Shown: positions 17,486-23,778 of the stretch, one piece after another
Numbering within the stretch: the stretch's first letter is position 1
Layout of the letters: the number at the start of each line of letters is the position of its first letter
Source: Isoetes engelmannii
Taxonomy: Eukaryota; Streptophyta; Lycopodiopsida; Isoetales; Isoetaceae
Assembly: GCA_011763485.2 (NCBI GenBank)
Contig: JAANSK020245498.1
Coordinates: 1 to 23,778 of the forward strand
Reading direction: 5' to 3'
Length of the DNA: 23,778 nt
The notes under the pieces: generated by a model
Database searches by the model: none
Told to the model about the DNA's origin: nothing
Seen by the model: only the letters and a program-made list of their open reading frames with translations
Translations under genes and position numbers: made by a program

Positions 17486-20400
17486 CTATGACGACCGAGA
17501 ATCCTGGCCTCCACGCATGTGCCTCTTGGATGACTTGGGCGGCTCCTTGGGCGTGTCCGCAGTGTCCTTGCCGTGCCTCTTGCTAGCCTTGCTAGTGGGA
17601 TCGGGCGTGGCTGACGTGCCCGTGTCCTTGTCCTTGGACTCCTCCTTGTACAATACGTAACGGCCTGTCGTCCTATCTACACAGTCGACCACATGGCCAA
17701 CACTCCCCCCCACCAAAGAACACTGGATCTGTTGACAAAAGGGTGGCAATACCTCATCAGGGGGAAAACCAGGCAAGAGCATACAAGTGCTATGAGGATG
17801 AGAATTATTGGAGTGTTCACGTGCCACATTTGCTTTATAGGTGATGGCCGCCGGGGTGAATTGTCCAAGTTCTCTGCGACCATAGTGCAGGAACGAATTT
17901 GTGATAAACTCTGCAAAGCTTTGATGAACAAGGATGTCCGCATAGGTGCACTCAAACATCAAGGAAATATCCAGACCAAAAGTTCTACAATCTGCATTAG
18001 GGTTGCAGAAGAAAATGACCGCCTAGTTATTTATCGTATCAAGATCTGTATTTGCTTCCCATGGATACCTGCGGACAGAACATGGATCCCAGCAGAGCTC
18101 AGAACTAATGCTGGGTGGTGTCCAATCAGCATGGAAATTGGTTGTTTCTGTCCAGATTGCTCGTCGCCATTCTGCATGAACAGTGAGCTGAAGAGGAGGT
18201 GCACCTAGTTCCTCATACGTGCTTTCTTCAAATCGACTATTATGCACCCAGGCAGGCTTGGTAGCATCATCATAGATGGCCAAAACATCTTCTGTGATTT
18301 GGCGCCGCAAATTTTCGAACTCTGAAGAGGCCATTAAAGATTGAACATGTGATGGCTCCCATTCAGTGGGTGGAGTCTGTTCTTGCAAAGACTTTTGCAA
18401 CATCTTCAAGGTACCCACATACTGAAGATACAACTGGGCAAAGTCCAACCCAGATGGGTTATTCATGCAAATTGTGAGCTCTTCCACCATTTCGCGGATC
18501 CAAAGATCCAGTTCTCTTGCAAGCTCAGGCATGTACTGGGTTGTCATCAGAGCAACCTGATCAGGATCCTGAAGACAATTATTATTCGTATCAAGGGGCA
18601 TGACAGGCTCCCTCTGTGGTGGAATATCTCGAGGATTAGTGGCAGTGAATCTCTGATAGTGATAGCCCAGATAGAAATCATGCATCACATATGCCAGTGG
18701 GGCTACGGCACGGAAGATAAAAGCATCTTCATCTTGTGGGGCCAGGTGGCCATAAAAAATCAAGGCAGTGAGTGTACCCTTGTGTTCAGTTGAGAGTTCC
18801 GGCCACAGGCGCAAGATATCTTCAGTTTGTAGGGCGCCACTAATATCACCACCATGTGAAAGCCACGTAAGCAAAAACAAGTGCTTACGGGAGAGAACAT
18901 AATCCTGGTAAGAACCAGGAACAGAGAAATCTTGAGGTATGTATGTAGCTACCGCGTAGTATTTAGCAGCAAGAATTTCGTTCTGCTCATCATACTGCTG
19001 CAAATCTTTTTGTTTATTTAGAAGAGTAAGAATCCTACGATCCTTATCTTCTAAGGCCTTTTTATAACGCTGGGAGCTTCCACGGTGAGAGGCTCCAACT
19101 AATGACACCGTGGGCGTGGCCTGTTTTCGTTGAGCAAGCTCAGCTTCAGCAGCTGTCTTTGAAATCTCCAATGCCTGCATTTGTCCTTGCAATAGTTCAA
19201 CTTGAGCTTGGAGAGGGCCAAGCTGTATTTCCAAGGCAGTGGCTTTTTGCAGTGCCTGAGCATGAGCGTGTTGAAGTGCCCTATGGGAATCCTGTGCCTT
19301 ATTCCAGCTGTCTTGCACACTGAGCAAGGATTCCATCTGGGTAGTGAGGTGTGCCTGAAGATGCACATTCTCACTTTGCACAGTGGTAAGTTGGGACTGG
19401 AGTTGTGCCTGAGCTTCTGTGGAAACCTTCAGCTCCTCACGGAGAGCAAGAACCTGTGAGTGTTTCCGTTGATCTGACTCCTCAACTCTAGCCAGAGTGG
19501 CTCGAAGTTCTGTGAGGTCCCTTAGCTTTGAATCAGCTTCCTCTAAATCCTTAGTGACACTAGCAAGCAGTTGCTCGCATTGGTCAGGAAGATCCACAAC
19601 AAAGCTTTGGCAGAACTATTGAAAGATGTATATGGCAGCGCGGGCTGGTTGCACTGGGGCTGCACCGTGGCGGTTACGTGAGCCAGAAGAGTGTTATTGT
19701 TCAACCACCTCAGAAGGTTGGCGTTGGTCAGCATCTGACGGCACATGAATGACGTGAGGGACCAGAGTGGGTCGTGGCGGGGCAGGCACTACAGGCACTG
19801 CCATGGCAGCATTTGCTGCAGCAGTGGGCACCACTGGAGGAGGTAAGAGTCTACCCGAGTGAACTTCTTCATTGTCTATACCATCAAGTGCTGCAATCCT
19901 GTGAGGAATTGAAGTACGGGACTGAGAAAGTGAGGGCTGCTCATGAGCTGGCTCCTGTGGGGGAACATAAAAATTTACAATATGCTGGAAGTGGCCAGCA
20001 ATAGATACCATCTTCTTCTGAAGAGGATTTTTTTCTGAGATCCTTAACAGTTTCAAGGATCTTATGCATCAGGATGTCTGCCCAATCGATGGGAAACTGG
20101 GTATGAATAGCAACCTGTGCAAGATTATAAACAAACCTGTTGATACTGGTATTGGAAGTTGATTGTCCCAAAAAATGCCTCCATAAAAATTTGACGACCC
20201 TGGATTAGGGCCAGTAAGCATAGTGAGCTTCATGGATGGGGAGTATGGAGCAACCGGAAACGGAGTGATATCATACTTCTCCAAAACATGGTAACCAAGA
20301 CCCTCAGAACATGCAGGTAACTTGAAAATTTGGCGCAAGACAGCTTTAGAGATATGCATAATCTTACCAGAAACAACAGTCGAAATACGTTCACCTTGGT

Positions 20401-20711
20401 AGGAGAGACAGACAATAAACTCACAGATCTGCTCCGTATGTAAGACAGGATCCTCCAAGGCCACAAACTCGGAGATTCAAGCGCTCGATCAAATCTAAGT
20501 CGGACTGTGTGAGAGTGTCCGAAGGGGTGGTAGTGGCAAAGTCCAGGCCTTCCAACTCTGATGGTGTTCGAGCAAGAAAGGAGATTGGGAGCCGAAATAT
20601 ACCCCTTACTTTTTCCGTACGTATACGTACGAAAATACCATAAAACAAATCCCCTTCCGTACATGCACCTATTATGTACGGTTCCCACAATCTGCACAAG
20701 TCAATTGGCAT
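17486..20711 (-). pseudogene. Broken gene for a large coiled-coil protein, probably of a transposon
   Basis: One protein of roughly 1,050 residues can be followed through frame changes near 20470, 20170 and 20000-20060 and in-frame stops near 19694, 19620 and 18023. From the N-terminus: MPIDLCRLWEP at 20711 and a globular part with SGKIMHISKAVLRQIFKLP. Next come NRFVYNLAQVAIHTQFPIDW and a Pro/Ala/Val-rich linker (about 19750-19900). A Gln/Leu/Glu-rich coiled coil follows (about 19130-19590), with repeated AQLQSQL and ALEIQLGPLQAQVELL heptads. A second globular part is rich in Tyr, Trp and Leu (TWLSHGGDISGALQTEDILR). The tail is Lys/Ser/Asp-rich and basic (KDKDTGTSATPDPTSKASKR), ending at 17486. 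I do not recognise the family. The N-terminal layout recalls the plant transposon-protein or plant mobile domain families. No polymerase, integrase or protease motif is present. Confidence 0.6.
20616..20631. repeat. Perfect 16-bp palindrome
   Basis: CGTACGTATACGTACG is its own reverse complement, and the flanking TTTC/AAAA extends it with one mismatch. A second inverted pair, CCGTACAT and ATGTACGG, lies at 20657-20664 and 20674-20681. Both fall inside the start of the coiled-coil gene, so they may be coding coincidence. Confidence 0.8.
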
Positions 20712-21290
20712 AGGAGGTGGCTGCAGAATACTTTTTGCTGTTACATGACATGTATTCTATACATGGAAACAATATATTTTTTTTGCCTTGAATGTACATG
20801 TGGGCGGTCGCCCAATTTAAACATGGATGAAAACACCTTAAAACAATAGCAAAAATCGACAAAAAACGTCTTTTTTGATGTTAAAATGGCCTATTATTTT
20901 GGACTTGAAGCAATTTCGTGACAATATGGACCGACGGCTTTTCCATAATTAACGAAATAGTGCTTAGATGTTCCAAATGAAATCTAACTTGATTTCTACA
21001 TTGGTACCATTTAATGTTTAGAATTTGTCTAAATGAAATTATGCTTGAATTGCATTTAATTGTGCAGAAACAATCTCACTACAAAACCATTATTCATGAT
21101 CTGATAAGAATGTTCTCTTTCAGCATGAAGTGGATATTTCTTTCCTAAGGTATTATCAAAATAGTCTCTTGACTTCAAGGATAATTTTGAATGGTTGCAT
21201 AGCCTCTTTACTTCTATTATACGGGCCTCAACCATTCCATAAAATACAATGACATACAAACAAAAGAAAAAAAGTATTTTTGATATTTGT
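20712..21290. other. AT-rich DNA between the coiled-coil gene and the receptor gene
   Basis: No gene is seen. A 7-bp inverted pair CATGTAT/ATACATG with a 3-base loop lies at 20749-20765. On the minus strand this stretch would hold the 5' side of the coiled-coil element and the 3' flank of the PYL gene. Confidence 0.35.
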
Positions 21291-21294
21291 AGAG

Positions 21295-21555
21295 ATAAGT
21301 GGACTAATGTACAATCTGGTTCCTGGGAAGCAAAACTGTTCCAGGTTTGGCATGTAATACTAATAGTTTCTTCATTATCGTATTGTTTTTTATGTTTCAA
21401 CTTAACAATTCTAGACATAAGTGGGCTAATGTACAATCTAGTTCCTGGGAAGCAAAACCTGTTCCAGGAGTATGCCATTTGGCATATACCATTTGGCATG
21501 TACTAATAACAGTTGTCTTCGCTATAGGATTGTTCTCTATGCTTCAAACAAACTC
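21295..21555. repeat. Tandem duplication, period 122 bp, behind the PYL stop
   Basis: Two copies begin at 21295 and 21417. Shared text includes CTAATGTACAATCT, TTCCTGGGAAGCAAAAC and TGTTCCAGG, with further matches to the right around TTTGGCATGTA, ACTAATA and ATTGTT. The second copy has an extra ATGCCATTTGGCAT-type segment. It lies in the likely 3' untranslated region or flank of the receptor gene. Confidence 0.8.
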
Positions 21556-21570
21556 TTGCATGTAATGTGA

Positions 21571-23410
21571 TCATGCACCCAAGCTCAACCTCCTGGTTTT
21601 GTTAAGCTGGTGCGAAAGATCTGCCAGGGTCTTGAGGTTATATTTGATTATTGTTTCCACAAAAAAACATGTATCATCCTTTGTATTGCCCTCTGGAACA
21701 TCCACCACATATGATTCAATGACTAAGGTATCTTGATTTGGTCCTTGACCCTGTGAATGCAATGTGATTATAGACCAATAATTCTGCAAAAACATATAAA
21801 ATCACAAATCAGTTCTGTGAACCATACATTTACATTAAACCCTGTGTATATGCAAAAAACATAGCAACAACACTCAAAGAGGTTCATGCATGATTATTTA
21901 CGTGCTAAGTAATGCACTCCTGGAGAAGATTCCGGCATAATTTTCGAGGCGGCTGAAAATTATGCCGGAATCTTCTCCGGAACTGCATTACGGGACATAA
22001 TACACCTTTGATGGAAATTGGTCCCTTTTCTGGCTATGGCGGACGAGTTTCTGCTATGGTTAGGCAGAATCAGAAAAGAAAACTAAAGACCTTCGTGCAT
22101 TTATATGTGACGGGGTCGCTTGATGGCAGAACAAGGTAAGAACCGTCTTGCTCAACAGAGATAAGAACAGAGATAGCGACCTCAACAAAGATAAGATAAG
22201 TCTTGCTCTTAAAGTAAAAAATCTTAAAGTAAGGCAATTTTGCAATAGAAACGAAGGTATAGCCGATTGAAGAGCAAAAAAAAAAAAATGGCAGAACCTT
22301 AAACCTTAAACGGCGATGGAGATGGCGATGGCCTGATTTTCTTCTACGAAGGTCGCAGTTGATTTTCTTCTCGAACCTGTCTATGAAGGCCGCAGTTGAA
22401 ACCTTCTAGAAAAATGAGTGAGCCACGCCGCTGTCAATAGGAGGAGCAGCATTTATGTGAAATAAAAATGAAGTAATATACTAGTAATTTCCACCAAAGG
22501 TGTATTACATCTACTTAGCTCACAGTATATTCAAGCATAATTGTCATATATGATTTTTTTGTAGTTACTAAGCTACAAAATCTCTACGAAAATGTCATTA
22601 AAATATTTATGCATGGTTCTTTCTAAGCAAACCCAAAAAACACATATATACTCTGAATCAAGCAAGATATGAATTAGAACCAATCAAAGGGCATTTCAGA
22701 ATCATATCCAGATTAGTAATAGCTATTTTGAAACAAAGTCACTTTACCTTGAGCCTGTGATCTCCTCCAACTATTCTATAACTAAAAATATGTTCATTAT
22801 CATCAAGGACCTCCAGCCTTTCGGTGCTGGTAGTGGCAGGCAGTCCAGAAATGACATTGACGTCTCTTATGCTTCCAACCCTTCCATCTCCACTAACAGT
22901 ACAACTCCGAATAAACCTTTTATAAGTCTGAGGCTGATCGAACTTCCTCACAAAAGACCAAACCTAAAAAAACCACAGAACAGGTTAGACAAAACCCTAT
23001 ACAAAATAGGAAAAACTCTGTCAATGGACTTTTTGAGCAAATTGCTCCTGCAAACTAGGTACAGAAGAAATAAAGCCAATAAACCCTTACAACAGAAGAA
23101 ATAAAGCCAATAAACCTTTACAAGTAGGTTAGTTTTCGGCATTGGCAAGAAGCCAATGAAAAAGATACAGAGTTTACCAGGCAAATTCTAACATGCAATG
23201 AACTGGGGGCCTCCATTGCTAAAGAGTAAAAATTCAAGGAGTAAAAGGGTTCAAGCCAACCACATGCGCAGGGGCATTTATGCATTGGAACACAATAGAT
23301 CCGCATTGATTCGGCTCCATTTCATGGCTATGGTAGCGCCAAAGCAGATCTTCCTCCGCCGGAGAAAGGATTACTTCATCACTTGTCATGGCGTCCGATT
23401 CGGAGCTCAT
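21571..23410 (-). CDS. PYL: PYR/PYL/RCAR abscisic acid receptor, three exons, 192 aa
   Basis: A soluble START-like ABA receptor that, when bound, inhibits clade A PP2C phosphatases in cytosol and nucleus. Exons on the minus strand: 23410-23261 (50 codons), 22963-22748 (72), 21783-21571 (70 plus stop), all phase 0 with GT-AG borders. Recognisable parts: [16 protein letters not shown], the gate SGLPA (residues 89-93) in [20 protein letters not shown], the latch GGDHRLK (116-122), and [20 protein letters not shown]. Counterparts of the PYR1 ligand residues are kept: K59 is K65, E94 is E98, H115-R116-L117 is 119-121, Y120 is Y124, S122 is S126, E141 is E145, N167 is N171. PYR1 F108 is Tyr112 here. 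The length, three-exon layout and [12 protein letters not shown] wording fit subfamily I (PYL7-10-like). The ATG at 23410 is the first in frame after a stop; a second Met at residue 8 is the alternative. Intact, apparently functional. Confidence 0.95.
21904..22519. mobile_element. 616-bp foldback (MITE-like) element in PYL intron 2
   Basis: Terminal inverted pieces are GCTAAGTA (21904-21911) against TACTTAGC (22512-22519), and TAATACACCTTTGATGGAAATT-type arms at 21998-22019 against 22486-22507 (one mismatch in 22). On the left side an 80-bp hairpin separates the two pieces, on the right only a few bases do. No target duplication is clear. There is no open frame inside, so it would be non-autonomous. 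It is contained wholly in the 21784-22747 intron. Confidence 0.55.
21910..21990. repeat. Near-perfect 36-bp hairpin with 9-base loop
   Basis: Arms 21910-21945 and 21955-21990 pair at 33 of 36 positions. The inner 24 bp (21922-21945 with 21955-21978) pair perfectly. The loop is GAGGCGGCT. In the receptor's pre-mRNA it would fold as a long stem. Confidence 0.9.
23061..23122. repeat. 31-bp tandem duplication in PYL intron 1
   Basis: ACAGAAGAAATAAAGCCAAT starts at 23061 and again at 23092, each continuing AAACC and TTACAA with one base changed. It lies within the 22964-23260 intron. Confidence 0.9.
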
Positions 23411-23778
23411 CTTCCGGACTTGAAACTTTTATTCTTTGGATAGAAAAATTTCCCATGTTTTTATTTCTCCTCGCTTGCAGAACTCTTGTATCTCTATATC
23501 TTATCTTTAAGTTATCTATACTCTGGTCCCCTTCAAGCGGCGGCGGCATTTTGACAAATATGATAAAATATAGGGAAAATTCCAAATATACCCCTCAAGT
23601 TGCAAATATTCCAAAAATACCCTCCAAATGAAGGGTATTTTTGTAAACATGATAATAAAAAATTTATGGGAACCCAAATTAAAAAGTTATCTTCACACGC
23701 GTTATAGATCAGAATAAGATCTTTCCAACAAGATCAAATTCATCTAAATTGGAGTTGAAATGCATAAGTTATGCTCAT
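23411..23778 (-). promoter_or_regulatory. Upstream region of the PYL gene
   Basis: This would hold the 5' untranslated region and proximal promoter. No ABRE core (ACGTGG/T) or clear TATA box was identified with confidence. An 11-bp perfect stem (AAAAATACCCT at 23613-23623 with its complement at 23632-23642, 8-base loop) sits about 200 bp before the start codon. Its sequence resembles fragments of common plant repeats. Confidence 0.35.

Noticed and set aside
17693-18208. Plus-strand frame of 171 codons
   Set aside because: Antisense to the coiled-coil pseudogene; no recognisable motif of its own.
20616-20631. Palindrome as a protein-binding operator
   Set aside because: It falls inside a coding-like stretch of the broken gene and no paired regulator is present.
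21056-21499. Minus-strand frame of 147 codons
   Set aside because: It runs through the 122-bp tandem duplication and AT-rich flank, and has no domain; chance openness is the simpler reading.
21910-21990. Reading the hairpin as a microRNA precursor
   Set aside because: The stem is nearly perfect and sits in the arm of a larger foldback, which fits a MITE better than a microRNA; small RNA data could reopen it.
23255-23266. Alternative donor one codon earlier in PYL exon 1 (GTGGTT rather than GTTGGC)
   Set aside because: It would drop one residue from the APxHVVWS block that has a fixed length in the family; the GTTGGC donor fits, and the ARID gene uses the same hexamer.
23379-23585. Minus-strand frame overlapping the PYL first exon
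   Set aside because: It is in a different frame from the receptor; the receptor frame has the conserved [12 protein letters not shown] block and correct splice phase.

Overview
This is nuclear DNA of a land plant. The evidence is two spliced genes on the minus strand, a PYR/PYL/RCAR-type abscisic acid receptor and an ARID-ELM2-SANT chromatin protein, both read through GT-AG introns. They sit among decayed plant retrotransposons: LINEs, a Ty3/gypsy chromovirus and a Ty1/copia end. The receptor resembles the monomeric subfamily I group, and the LINE reverse transcriptase motifs resemble those I associate with seed-free plants and algae. A lycophyte or fern is my best guess, held weakly. No rRNA, tRNA, CRISPR array or bacterial-type operon is visible.

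Layout. 1-1470: a decayed LINE reverse transcriptase (+) with a 167-bp minus-strand retroposon inserted between 6-bp target duplications. 1475-2961: an LTR-like block with TGACG/CGTCA ends, lying against the LINE and bordered by a polypurine tract read on the minus strand. 2982-4015: unassigned. 4016-7020: the 3' half of a Ty3/gypsy chromovirus (-) with reverse transcriptase, RNase H, integrase and chromodomain remnants. 7021-8847: no gene found, with a ~120-bp tandem duplication. 8848-12306: the ARID-ELM2-SANT gene (-), at least seven exons, including a predicted 31-bp exon near the 3' end. 12310-14270: microsatellites and a ~400-bp polypurine block. 14275-15335: the C-terminal half of a second LINE (+). 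16557-17095: a copia 3' end (-) with RNase H C-terminus, polypurine tract and 225-bp LTR. 17486-20711: a 3.2-kb broken reading frame (-) for a coiled-coil protein I cannot name, probably a transposon-type gene. 21571-23410: a complete three-exon PYL receptor (-), whose second intron carries a 616-bp foldback element.

The two intact-looking genes work in unrelated ways: one is a soluble hormone receptor that inhibits PP2C phosphatases, the other a predicted nuclear DNA-binding corepressor scaffold. No shared pathway is implied. The repeats make up most of the rest. The least explained item is the 3.2-kb coiled-coil frame. The best structural observations are the foldback inside the receptor intron and the nested insertions at the left end. 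Splice sites were read by eye and need transcript support.
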